From positions 1 through 39,601 of the forward strand of contig JAHBWA010000077.1 of assembly GCA_019637195.1 (NCBI GenBank): a stretch of 39,601 nt of DNA. Direction: 5' to 3'. The first letter of the stretch is position 1, and every line of letters starts with the position of its first letter. This DNA comes from Labilithrix sp. Lineage in GTDB: Bacteria; Myxococcota_A; Polyangia; Polyangiales; Polyangiaceae. The position numbers were made by a program, and so were the translations under genes. The notes under the pieces were generated by a model that saw only the letters and a program-made list of their open reading frames with translations, was not told where the DNA came from and did no database searches. Below are positions 19,072 through 26,364 of the stretch, one piece after another.

Positions 19072-19800
19072 TCAGCGATGCTTGCCGTAGACCGTGTCGC
19101 GCCACGCGAGCACGTCGCCGAAGTCGGCGGCCACGGCCTCGTTCGTCCACGCCTCGCGCGTCGCGGGCCGGAGCGGGCTCGCGTCGCGCGGGCGGACGGC
19201 GCCGAGGGCCGACGCGATCGCGAGGTCGGCCAGGCTGAAGCTCGACGGAGCGAGGAGGTAGGCGCCCCCCGCGAGCGCCGCGCGGACGTCCTGGAGGAGC
19301 GGGCGGAGCGTGTGCTCGACCTCGGCGTCGACGTCGGCGGGGACGTCGTACTTCTTCGCCAGGAAGCGGATCGCGAGCGCCGCCGACGGCGTGAGCGCGC
19401 CGCGCAGGCCGCCGGGGATGAACGACGGGAGGGCCTCGGCCTGCGCCGCCTTGCTCGCCAGCAGACGCCGGAAGAGCCACGCGCGCCCGACGCGCAGGAT
19501 CCGCTCGCCCACGTCGACCCAGCGGGCGATCTCCGCGTCCTTGTCCCGCGGGAAGAGCGGCGCTCCCCGCCCGATCCGCTCGGCGTGCCGCGCGATCTCG
19601 AACGAGCCCATCACGACGTCCGCGCCGTCGATCAGGAGCGGCACCGTCGCCTTCTTCGTCCGCGCCTTCCGGCGCAGGAGCACCTCGCCGAGCATCGGGA
19701 CGTGCTCGTGGTAGGTGAACGCGACGCCGTGGTGATCGAGCGCCCACCGCGCGCGCTCGGTCCAGGGCGATTGCGACAGGCCGTAGAGGGTCCGAGTCAT
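19072..19800 (-). CDS. glutathione S-transferase-like protein
   Basis: 242 residues from ATG 19800 (MTRTLYGLSQSPWTERARWAL); the frame extends 17 codons further upstream without a better start. The thioredoxin-fold N-domain has a Ser in SQSPWTE at the usual glutathione-contact position and cis-Pro in KATVPLLIDGADVVMGSFEIA. A helical C-domain follows, with LAGGAYLLAPSSFSLADLAIASALGAV, the GST C-terminal signature. It is slightly longer than the common 200-230 residues because of an insertion around residues 105-150. It may conjugate or reduce small electrophiles or act as a binding protein in the cytosol. Not in an operon. Confidence 0.85.
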   Translation of the reverse strand: MTRTLYGLSQSPWTERARWALDHHGVAFTYHEHVPMLGEVLLRRKARTKKATVPLLIDGADVVMGSFEIARHAERIGRGAPLFPRDKDAEIARWVDVGERILRVGRAWLFRRLLASKAAQAEALPSFIPGGLRGALTPSAALAIRFLAKKYDVPADVDAEVEHTLRPLLQDVRAALAGGAYLLAPSSFSLADLAIASALGAVRPRDASPLRPATREAWTNEAVAADFGDVLAWRDTVYGKHR

Positions 19801-19810
19801 GGGGGCCGCG

Positions 19811-19816
19811 AGTATA
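19811..19816 (-). promoter_or_regulatory. candidate -10 element (TATACT) of the GST gene
   Basis: TATACT on the minus strand ends ten bases before ATG 19800, in the same context (CCTATACT) as upstream of the Cys-rich lipoprotein at 10986. Confidence 0.35.
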
Positions 19817-20046
19817 GGCCGGCGAGCACGGAGCGCCGCACCTACAGTCACGCAGAGTCACGACTCGCGCACCGTGGCGGGACGTCGGTGATCCAGATCG
19901 TACGTCCGCGGCCCGCACGCCGCCGGCGCTCGATGCGCCGAGCGCGGAAAAATCGACGATTCGAAGGGGACCGCCCGTGGGCGGCGGTGCCCCATGATCC
20001 TGGTCCGGTCGATGCACGAAGGACCTCTGCCGCCCGAAGCCCGCCG

Positions 20047-20577
20047 ATGCTCCTCTCCTCTACGACGAAACGAACGGTCACTCTCCTCCCGCTGGTCGCA
20101 GCGCTGCTCGGGGGCGCCGTCGCGTGCGAGCCGGCCTCGATCGAAGGCACGTCGTACGGCGGCGACAGCGCGAAGTCGACGAAGCGCCGGCAGAACGCCG
20201 AGCGCGACGAAGATCCGGCGCCGGCGAGCACCCCCGCGGACTCCGAGCCCGAGACCACTCCCCCGCCCGAGAGCGAGGACCCGGCCCCTCCGCCCAGCAC
20301 CCCGGATCCCGAGCCGCCGCCGCCGCCCCCGCCGCAACAGCCGAGCTGCCAGAGCGCGAACCCCGGCACGTGCTTCAACTGCTGCATCAACGCCAACCCT
20401 GGCGCGATCGCGCTGGAGAACGCCTTCGACGACTGCCTGCTCGGCTGCTTCGACTCGGCGTGCGACAACGCTTGCCGGATCCAGCACGTCGGCCAGTGCC
20501 AGAACAACGCGGCCTGCGTGAGCCACCACGCCTGCCTCCAGGCGAACGACTGCGCGCAGCAGAACTTCTGCTTCTGA
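20047..20577 (+). CDS. Pro-rich, Cys-rich putative lipoprotein
   Basis: 176 residues from ATG 20047. The signal segment TLLPLVAALLGGAVAC ends at Cys27. The lipobox is weak (AVAC), so cleavage by signal peptidase I is possible. Residues 55-105 are a low-complexity Pro/Glu/Ser linker with a run of eight prolines. The C-terminal domain of about 70 residues has a dozen cysteines in CFNCC, CLLGCFDSACDNAC and CQNNAACVSHHACLQANDCAQQNFC order, with even spacing like a helical disulfide module. No function is recognised. Surface exposure through the Pro-rich stalk is likely. Most of the frame upstream of 20047 (to 19078) is antisense to the GST gene and not coding. A hairpin follows the stop. Confidence 0.8.
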   Translation: MLLSSTTKRTVTLLPLVAALLGGAVACEPASIEGTSYGGDSAKSTKRRQNAERDEDPAPASTPADSEPETTPPPESEDPAPPPSTPDPEPPPPPPPQQPSCQSANPGTCFNCCINANPGAIALENAFDDCLLGCFDSACDNACRIQHVGQCQNNAACVSHHACLQANDCAQQNFCF

Positions 20578-20598
20578 GCCGCCGTCGACGCCGGCGGC
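20578..20598. terminator. short GC hairpin after the Pro/Cys-rich lipoprotein gene
   Basis: GCCGCCG (20578-20584) and CGGCGGC (20592-20598) pair around a 7-nt loop immediately after the stop codon. Weak evidence for a terminator as no T-run follows. Confidence 0.35.
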
Positions 20599-20665
20599 CC
20601 TCCGCTCGAGTCCACGTCGACCCCCGAGCGCCGACAGAGAGCGCGTCGCGTACCGGACGTTCGGC

Positions 20666-20671
20666 TATGCT
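20666..20671 (+). promoter_or_regulatory. candidate -10 element (TATGCT) of the YceI-like gene
   Basis: TATGCT ends six bases before GTG 20678. There is no Shine-Dalgarno, so a leaderless mRNA would be expected if this is the -10 box. Confidence 0.35.
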
Positions 20672-20677
20672 TGCGCC

Positions 20678-21229
20678 GTGACGAAGCTCGTCCTCGATCC
20701 CGAGAGAAGCCGCGTACGCATCCGGACCTTCGCCGAAGGCCTGTTCTCCCGTCTGGCGCACGACCTCGAGCTCGTCTGCCGCCGCATCTCCGGGAGCGCC
20801 GAACGCGCGGGCGCCGAGCAAGGCTCCGCAGAGGTCGAGATGCCGATCGCGGCCATCGAGGTCGCGGGGACGCTGAAGAACGGCCAGCTCGATCCGAACG
20901 GGCTCTCGCCCTCCGACCGCGACGACTGCCTGCGGAAGATGCGCAGCGACGTCTTCCACGCCGCCGCCGACGCGGTCGTGCGCGTCGAGGCGACGGTCGA
21001 GGCGGGCAAGGCGCGCGTCCGCATCGTCCCGCCGCAAGGGCGGACGGTCGAGCGTCCTGTCCCGGTTCGCCTGGAGCCGGCGGGCGACGGCAGCACGCGC
21101 GTGGCGGGGACCTTCGACATGTCGCTCAGCGCGCTCGGCTCGGATCCCGTGAAGGGGCCGATGAACGCGTTCCGCGTGAAGGACTCGGTCGAAGTCTCCT
21201 TCGAGCTCGTCTTCGGCGCGCAGCGCTGA
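20678..21229 (+). CDS. YceI-like lipocalin-fold domain protein
   Basis: 183 residues from GTG 20678 (MTKLVLDPERSRVRIRTFAEG). The pattern of an LxxDPxxSRVRxRTF start, FSRLAHDLELV, AEVEMPIAAIEV, DDCLRKMRSDVFHAA, and alternating beta strands to FELVFGAQR resembles the YceI family, whose members form an extended lipocalin barrel that holds isoprenoid or other lipids. Unlike E. coli YceI there is no signal peptide, so it would be cytosolic unless the start is misplaced; no upstream hydrophobic extension exists in this frame. The last codons and stop form the first copy of a 17-bp tandem repeat. Assignment is moderate because the family is sequence-diverse. Confidence 0.7.
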   Translation: MTKLVLDPERSRVRIRTFAEGLFSRLAHDLELVCRRISGSAERAGAEQGSAEVEMPIAAIEVAGTLKNGQLDPNGLSPSDRDDCLRKMRSDVFHAAADAVVRVEATVEAGKARVRIVPPQGRTVERPVPVRLEPAGDGSTRVAGTFDMSLSALGSDPVKGPMNAFRVKDSVEVSFELVFGAQR

Positions 21230-21310
21230 CCGGCGCGCAGCGCTGACCGGCGCGCAGCGCGGACCGGCGCGCAGCGCTGACCGGCGCGCAGCGCGGACCG
21301 GCGCGCGGCG
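21214..21310. repeat. 17-bp tandem repeat, five copies, first copy contains the YceI-like stop codon
   Basis: The unit CGGCGCGCAGCGCTGAC occurs at 21214, 21231, 21248, 21265 and 21282 (copies 3 and 5 read GCGGAC instead of GCTGAC), followed by a decayed sixth copy. Copy 1 encodes the end of the YceI-like protein and its TGA. The others fill the gap to the convergent gene ending at 21313. Because 17 is not a multiple of three, copies fall in all frames. Confidence 0.9.
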
Positions 21311-21312
21311 GC

Positions 21313-21990
21313 TCAGCGTGCGAGGCCGCGCTTCGTGGGCTTCGCGGCCTTGGCCTTCGCCTTGACGCCCGTCTTGCGCTTGGTCGCGATGCGCGAGCGC
21401 GTGCCGCTCTTCGCGGGCGCCGAGTCTTCGGCGTCGTCCGGGGCGAGCTCCACCCGCCAGCCGTACATCTCCGCGATGACGCGCGCGGTCTCGCGCGGGA
21501 GCACCGTCTTCGCGTCGAGCGCGTAGAAGCCTCGCGCCACGAGCGTCGCCGGTAGCTCGTCCGCCGGCACCCCCATCCGCGCCGCGAGCACCGAGAGCGC
21601 GATGGACTTGCCGATCGCCAGGGTCGGGACCTTGGGCGCCGCCGCCGGGAGCGGGGCTGCCGTTTGGAGCGGCGCGACGCGGCCGGCGCGCACGTCCTCG
21701 TCGTCGGCGCGAACCAGCTCCTCGACACGCTGGAGCTCGTCGGCGCGGAGCGACGCGAGGGCGCGCGCTACGTTGATCGACGACGGAGGCCCGCTGTCGT
21801 CGTCGTCGTCGTCCGAGACCGCGAGCGCCGGAGGCTGGGTCGCCATCGTGAACGCCCGCGGAGCCTCGGCCTCCTTCTCGAGCAGCGTCGCGTCGTAGAC
21901 GCGGCGGCGCACGACGACCGCAGGGCGCAGAGGATCCAGAACCGTGGTGGGGCGAGGCGCCTTGCCGTCCTCGCGCGTCCTGTCATTCAT
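21313..21990 (-). CDS. stand-alone IF-2 N-domain-like protein with acidic linker and basic tail
   Basis: 225 residues from ATG 21990 (MNDRTREDGKAPRP). Order: a basic segment RPAVVVRRRVYD (about 22-33); an acidic run at 59-66 (DDDDDDS type); a charged helix LASLRADELQRVEELV (78-93); an Ala/Pro linker; an IF2-N-like domain at about 128-181 (IALSVLAARMGVPADELPATLVARGF ... ETARVIAEMYGWRVEL); a Lys/Arg-rich tail at 197-225 with KRKTGVKAKAKAAKPTKRGLAR. The domain matches the pattern of the small helical IF2-N module of translation initiation factor IF-2. No GTPase domain is present and the gene is only 225 codons, so it is not IF-2 itself. A nucleic-acid- or ribosome-associated role is inferred. 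It is convergent with the YceI-like gene. Confidence 0.8.
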   Translation of the reverse strand: MNDRTREDGKAPRPTTVLDPLRPAVVVRRRVYDATLLEKEAEAPRAFTMATQPPALAVSDDDDDDSGPPSSINVARALASLRADELQRVEELVRADDEDVRAGRVAPLQTAAPLPAAAPKVPTLAIGKSIALSVLAARMGVPADELPATLVARGFYALDAKTVLPRETARVIAEMYGWRVELAPDDAEDSAPAKSGTRSRIATKRKTGVKAKAKAAKPTKRGLAR

Positions 21991-22189
21991 GGTGACTCCG
22001 GTCGCCTCCGAGTCTACGCGATGACGCCCCCGCGCGCCTCCCTCGACTCGTCGACCTAGAGTGTATAGCGCGGACTCGGCGGGCGCGCCGCGTGGCAAAG
22101 GTCGTCAATCGACGGCCCCGCGGAGACGTTGTCGCAAACGGCCTCGGGCGGCGCGCCCTCCGGCGTCGGCCGCAGCCGACCCCAGCCGC

Positions 22190-23419
22190 TCAGCCGGCGT
22201 AGCCCTCTTCGCCGTGCTGGGTCGTGTCGAGCCCCTCGCGCTCGTCGGTCACCGACACGCGGAGGCCGATGAGCTTGTCGAGAAGCTTGAGCAGGCCCCA
22301 GGTGACACCGGCGGCATACACGGCCGTGACCGCGCACGTCAGGAGCTGGACGCCGAGGAGCTTCGGGTTGCCCGCGAGGAGGCCATCGGCGCCGACCGGC
22401 TCCTCGACGCCCGGAAACGTGCGCTCGACCGCGAAGACCCCCGTGAGCAACGCCCCCGTGAGCCCGCCGACGCCGTGGACGCCGAAGGCGTCGAGCGAGT
22501 CGTCGTAGCCGTACTTGTACTTCGCGAGCACGGCGAGGTAGCAGACGCACGCGGCGACGAAGCCGATGACGATCGAGGCGGCCGGTGACACGAAGCCGGC
22601 CGCAGGGGTGATCGCGACGAGGCCGGCGACGAGGCCCGAGGCGACGCCGAGCGCCGTCGGTTTGCCGCGGTGCTTCCACTCGACGAGGAGCCAGCCGAGC
22701 GCTCCGCCCGACGCACCGAGGTGCGTCGTCGCGAAGGCGAGCGCCGCGAGCCAGCCGCTCGAGAGCGCGCTGCCCGCGTTGAAGCCGAACCAGCCGAACC
22801 AGAGGAGCCCCGCGCCGGTGAGCGTCATCGTCAGGTTGTGCGGCAGCGGCCGCTCTTGCGGGTACTTGACCCGCCGGCCGATCACGAGCGCGCAGACGAG
22901 GGCGGACGCCCCGGCGGTGAGGTGGACCACGGCGCCGCCCGCGAAGTCGAGCGCGCCGAGCTTGGCGAGCCACCCGTCCTCCGACCAGACCCAGTGAGCG
23001 ACCGGGACGTAGACGAGGAGCGACCAGAGCACGATGAACACGGCGTACGCCGAGAAGCGCATCCGCTCCGCGAACGCGCCCGAGATCAAGGCCGGCGTGA
23101 TCACGGCGAACATCATCTGGAACGCGCAGAAGGCCAGCGCCGGCACCGTTCCGTGCGCGCTCGTCAGGAGCTCGCCGAGCCCCACCGGGCCGAGCGATCC
23201 GATCAAGCCGCCGTGCGACGGTCCGAACGCGAGCGACCAGCCGCAGATCGCCCAGAAGACGCTGATGATCGGGATCGCCGCGAGCGAGTGCATCAGCGTC
23301 GACAGGACGTTCTTCTTGCGCACCATGCCGCCGTAGAAGAGCGCGAGCGCGGGGGTCATCAAGAGAACGAGCGCGGCGCTCGCGAGCAGCCACGCGGTGT
23401 CACCAGCGTTGATCGTCAT
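22190..23419 (-). CDS. amt: ammonium transporter Amt
   Basis: 409 residues from ATG 23419, normal for Amt/MEP/Rh channels, with about 11 membrane segments. Motifs: DTAWLLASAALVLLMTPALALFYGGMV at the N-terminus, GAFAERMRF, DFAGGAVVHLTAG containing the first pore histidine, and DAFGVHGVGGLTGALLTGVFA containing the second, both conserved in the twin-His pore. The C-terminus GLRVSVTDEREGLDTTQHGEEGYAG is the usual cytoplasmic regulatory tail that contacts PII. It conducts ammonium/ammonia across the inner membrane. No glnK/glnB gene accompanies it here, so PII control would come from elsewhere. Its 219-base upstream gap holds no clear sigma-54 site that I can see. Confidence 0.97.
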   Translation of the reverse strand: MTINAGDTAWLLASAALVLLMTPALALFYGGMVRKKNVLSTLMHSLAAIPIISVFWAICGWSLAFGPSHGGLIGSLGPVGLGELLTSAHGTVPALAFCAFQMMFAVITPALISGAFAERMRFSAYAVFIVLWSLLVYVPVAHWVWSEDGWLAKLGALDFAGGAVVHLTAGASALVCALVIGRRVKYPQERPLPHNLTMTLTGAGLLWFGWFGFNAGSALSSGWLAALAFATTHLGASGGALGWLLVEWKHRGKPTALGVASGLVAGLVAITPAAGFVSPAASIVIGFVAACVCYLAVLAKYKYGYDDSLDAFGVHGVGGLTGALLTGVFAVERTFPGVEEPVGADGLLAGNPKLLGVQLLTCAVTAVYAAGVTWGLLKLLDKLIGLRVSVTDEREGLDTTQHGEEGYAG

Positions 23420-23638
23420 GGGCCTCGGGGGTCGTCGACCGGTCGCTCCCCAGTCTGTGGCGACCCGTGTTTCGGAGGTGTTTCACTGTCTTTTCGCGAT
23501 CCGGTCGCGAACGGCGACCGCCCGCTCGCAGCGCGACGCCAGCGCGGAGCCCTGCGCTCTCCGGCCCGTACACGCGCCGGCCCGCTGGGTGCGATCTCGG
23601 CGCGGCCCACCGGGCGCGGGCGAGGCGCGGACGCCAGC

Positions 23639-24523
23639 TCAGTCCTTCGGATCGTGCTTCCGGTCCTTCATCGCGCCGAGGTACGCGATCAGCGCGTCGA
23701 GACCGGCGTCCCCGAGATCCGGATGCGGCGGCATGTTGCCGTAGCGGAACGTCGACGGATCGCGGATGTACGCCCGCACCTGCTCCTCGGGCCGGTACTC
23801 GAGGATGTTCCGCGGGACGTTGAGATCCGGCCCGACGCGGCCCCCCTCCCGGTTCATCGCGTGACACTTGAAGCAGCGCTCGCGGAAGATCGCGTAGCCG
23901 CGCGTCGCCGGATCGTCGGGACCGCGCTCGCCCGGAGGCTTGGTGTGCGGGTAGGCGGCCTCGAAGCGGACGATCTCGATCTTCGCGAGCTGCCACGGAC
24001 GCGGGTGCGTCTCGAGATCGGCCTGCTCGGACTTGCTCCACACGAGGTAGAACGGGCCGGGGTTCGCGCGCTGCGGGCCGATCGGCTCCCACCCGGCGAC
24101 GTCGAGATCCTCGAACGCGACGTACGCGCCGGCCTCCGTCGCGAGCGCCCCTCGGAAGTACGCGGCGTAGCCGTCGGCCGCGCGGAAGACGAGCTCCACG
24201 TCGTCGAGCGATCGCCGCTCCGGGAACCCGAGCGCGAGCACGCGCGCGAGCGGGAGCGCCCGGAAGCGCTTGTCCTTCTTGTAGTACGGATCGTAGCCGC
24301 GCACCTCGTCGACCTGGATCCGCTGCGTCAACGTCTTCAGCGGGATCGTCGCCTGCGGCCGTCCCTCGTCGATGAAGGTCAACGTCGCGCGCGGATCGTC
24401 CTCGCGCGCCCTCGAGCAGGCGCTCACTACGAGCGCGAGCGCGAGCGCGACGGCGAGGCCGGCCCTGGCGGAACCCCAGAGCGCGGCGGGGAGGCCGGAG
24501 GCGGCGGAGGGTGGCGAGCGCAT
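23639..24523 (-). CDS. mono-haem cytochrome c lipoprotein with sulfite-oxidase-like N-domain
   Basis: 294 residues from ATG 24523. A long N-terminal signal ends VVSAC (Cys36), a lipoprotein. Residues 45-190 (ATLTFIDEGRPQATIPLKTL, VRGYDPYYKKDKRFRALPLARVLALGF, DDVELVFRAADGYAAYF, YVAFEDLDVAGWEP) resemble the molybdopterin-binding oxidoreductase fold. No cysteine is present, so the metal-ligand residue is absent. Residues 205-290 are a class I cytochrome c: CFKCH (Cys217, Cys220, His221) with Met264 in GNMPPHPDL as sixth ligand. It is probably a periplasmic electron carrier fused to a binding module. Its start overlaps the stop of the upstream membrane-protein gene as TGATG, so translation is coupled. 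The domain identification at the N-terminus is inferred. Confidence 0.8.
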   Translation of the reverse strand: MRSPPSAASGLPAALWGSARAGLAVALALALVVSACSRAREDDPRATLTFIDEGRPQATIPLKTLTQRIQVDEVRGYDPYYKKDKRFRALPLARVLALGFPERRSLDDVELVFRAADGYAAYFRGALATEAGAYVAFEDLDVAGWEPIGPQRANPGPFYLVWSKSEQADLETHPRPWQLAKIEIVRFEAAYPHTKPPGERGPDDPATRGYAIFRERCFKCHAMNREGGRVGPDLNVPRNILEYRPEEQVRAYIRDPSTFRYGNMPPHPDLGDAGLDALIAYLGAMKDRKHDPKD

Positions 24524-25176
24524 CAACGAGCCTCGCGATCGGGTGCGACCATGAGCACGTACGGCACGAAGAGCACGTAGTAGAGCACGTTCGGCAGGAC
24601 GCGCAGCCCGTACCCGACGTCCGCGGCGGTCACGAGCAAGAGGACGTCGGCGCCGATCCACAGCGCGTACTGCAGCGCGAAGAAGGCGCAGAGCCGCGAC
24701 GCGCGCACGCGCCGCAGCCCGGTGAAGCGCCGAGCCCGCGCGACGTACCACCCCGCGAGCACGACGAGGAAGAGCAGCTCGTAGACGAGGTACGTCAGGC
24801 GCGGTGTCGCAGCGATCGCAGGGAACACCGCGCGCGCGAGCTGCGAGGTCACGGGCACGATCCACGCGAGGCCGAACGCCCTCGCGAGCGATGCCCTCGG
24901 CGCGCCTTCGTCCCGCTCGGCGGCGGCGAAGAAGCGGAGATCGCCGAGGATGACGAACGCGACGCCGAAGAACGTCGCCCACGCCGAGGCCTCGTCCGAC
25001 ACCGGCGAGAGCGGGCCGGTCAGCCAGGCGTCGAGCGCGATGAGCGCGCCGAAGACGAGCCCCCAGGCGCGAAAGAAGCCCCGGCGGCGGAGCGCGAACG
25101 CAAGTACGATCGGGAGCGCGAGCCAAGCGAGCCCGGGCAGGACGAGGGGGCTCTTCGACAGCGACTGGAAGGTCAT
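24523..25176 (-). CDS. integral membrane protein of unknown family, partner of cytochrome c
   Basis: 217 residues from ATG 25176 (MTFQSLSKSPLVLPGLAWLALPI). Six or seven hydrophobic segments are seen, for example LVLPGLAWLALPIVLAFAL, AWGLVFGALIALDAWL, WATFFGVAFVILGDLRFF, LTYLVYELLFLVVLAGWYVA, LCAFFALQYALWIGADVLLLV and VLPNVLYYVLFVPYVLMV. Basic residues between them suggest cytoplasmic loops. I recognise no family. A few Asp/Arg residues inside helices (GDLRFF, GADV) could be functional. The TGATG junction with the cytochrome gene makes a membrane electron-transfer or haem-related role likely, but this rests only on gene order. Its 5' end overlaps the TTG start proposed for the divergent SIS-like gene. 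Confidence 0.75.
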   Translation of the reverse strand: MTFQSLSKSPLVLPGLAWLALPIVLAFALRRRGFFRAWGLVFGALIALDAWLTGPLSPVSDEASAWATFFGVAFVILGDLRFFAAAERDEGAPRASLARAFGLAWIVPVTSQLARAVFPAIAATPRLTYLVYELLFLVVLAGWYVARARRFTGLRRVRASRLCAFFALQYALWIGADVLLLVTAADVGYGLRVLPNVLYYVLFVPYVLMVAPDREAR

Positions 25177-26243
25177 TGGGGACGAACCGCGACAGAGCAC
25201 CGAGCGCCGCGCCCGGCGGCGCCGAGGCCAGCATAGAGGTTCTCGCGAGCCGGATGGCCGCGGTCGCGCACGCCGTCGACTCGGCGCAGCTGCCGGCCTT
25301 CCCTCCCGAGCTCGCCCGATTCACGCGCTGGATCGTCAGCGGGATCGGCGCGAGCGAAGGGCCGGCGCGCCTCCTCGTCGCGCAGCTCCTCGAGCTCGGG
25401 CTCTCCGCCCGCTTCCTCCCGGTGACCTCGTTCCTCGGCGCCGAGGCGCCGTCCGCCGAGGTCCTCGTCGTCGTCTCGCAGCGTCTGTCGCCGAACGCGC
25501 GGATCCCCCTCCGCCATCGCGCGCGATACCGCGCGACCGTGCTGATCACGAGCCTCGACCCGCGCGCGGACAGCCGCGCGGGCGCCCTCGCCGCGGAGGG
25601 CGCCACGATCCTGCAGCACGGGCCGCCCGACGAGGAAGGCCTCATCCTCCGCGTCCTCGGCCCCGCGCTCGCGACCCGCGCGGTCCTTCACCTCGCCGCC
25701 ACCGTCGCGACGCTCCGGGGCGCGCCGCCGCGCTGGGCGGCGCGGACGCGAGAGCTCGGCGCGGCGATCGCGCGCGCGCGCGACGCCGCCGTCCCGATCG
25801 ATCCCGCGTGGGTCTTCGGCCCGTCGGCGATCGTCGCCGTCGGCGACGCGGGCGAGCTCGCGGTGGGCCTCCGGACGAAGCTGCTCGAGGCGCTCGGCGT
25901 GGCCGAGCCGCCGATCTGGGACCTCTGCGGCCTCGCGCACGGCCCGCTCCAGTCGTTCTTCGACGGGACGCGCCTCTTCTTCGTGCTCGCGTCGAGCGAC
26001 GCTCCCGGAGGCGAAGCGCTCCGCCGGCGCCTCACCGAGGTCCTCGACCCCGCGAGGCACCGCGTCCACGTCGCCTCCGCGTCGCTCCCGTCGCCGCTCT
26101 GCTTCTTCGAGTGGGCGGCGACCTTGGACGCGATCGTCCTCGCCGCGCTGCGCGCTCGCCCGCGCGATCTCGCCGACTGGCCCGGCAAGGGCCGCGACGG
26201 CCCTCTCTACGGCATCGACGGCGAAGGCGACGCGCTCGGGTGA
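25176..26243 (+). CDS. double SIS-domain-like sugar-phosphate-binding protein
   Basis: 355 residues if started at TTG 25176; ATG 25254 (329 residues) is the alternative and would leave more room for the divergent gene. Two Rossmann-like SIS halves are suggested. The first is FTRWIVSGIGASEGPARLLVAQLLELG then LVVVSQRLSPNAR, in the positions of GxGxS and SQSGxT motifs. The second is AIVAVGDAGELAVGLRTKLLEALG ... LCGLAHGPLQSFF, where HGP mirrors the E-HGP motif. It ends DLADWPGKGRDGPLYGID. Such proteins isomerise or deaminate sugar phosphates, or bind them as regulators. The first SQ motif has Arg in place of Ser/Gly-Thr, so catalysis is uncertain. Stem-loop at its end. Confidence 0.7.
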   Translation: MGTNRDRAPSAAPGGAEASIEVLASRMAAVAHAVDSAQLPAFPPELARFTRWIVSGIGASEGPARLLVAQLLELGLSARFLPVTSFLGAEAPSAEVLVVVSQRLSPNARIPLRHRARYRATVLITSLDPRADSRAGALAAEGATILQHGPPDEEGLILRVLGPALATRAVLHLAATVATLRGAPPRWAARTRELGAAIARARDAAVPIDPAWVFGPSAIVAVGDAGELAVGLRTKLLEALGVAEPPIWDLCGLAHGPLQSFFDGTRLFFVLASSDAPGGEALRRRLTEVLDPARHRVHVASASLPSPLCFFEWAATLDAIVLAALRARPRDLADWPGKGRDGPLYGIDGEGDALG

Positions 26244-26258
26244 GCGGCGTCGCCTTCG
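26222..26258. terminator. 12-bp hairpin enclosing the SIS-like stop codon
   Basis: CGAAGGCGACGC (26222-26233) pairs with GCGTCGCCTTCG (26247-26258) around a 13-nt loop that carries the TGA stop (26241-26243). No T-tract. It separates the gene from the convergent lipoprotein gene. Confidence 0.55.
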
Positions 26259-26364
26259 TCGCCCGGCCGTGACCGGGATGCGGCTCCGCCGGGGGAGGCA
26301 GCCGCCCTCGTCGATCGTCGACGACGCCGGAGCCTTCAGCCGCGCCGGGCCGTCGCCGTCGCCG

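Noticed and set aside
21214..21310. CRISPR array
   Set aside because: Units are contiguous, with no spacers, and the period is only 17 bp; the same holds at 4720-4814 and 39304-39601.
21313..21990. Translation initiation factor IF-2 (infB) fragment or pseudogene
   Set aside because: It has an intact own start, linkers and tail, and no remnant of the GTPase domain; it looks like a separate protein.
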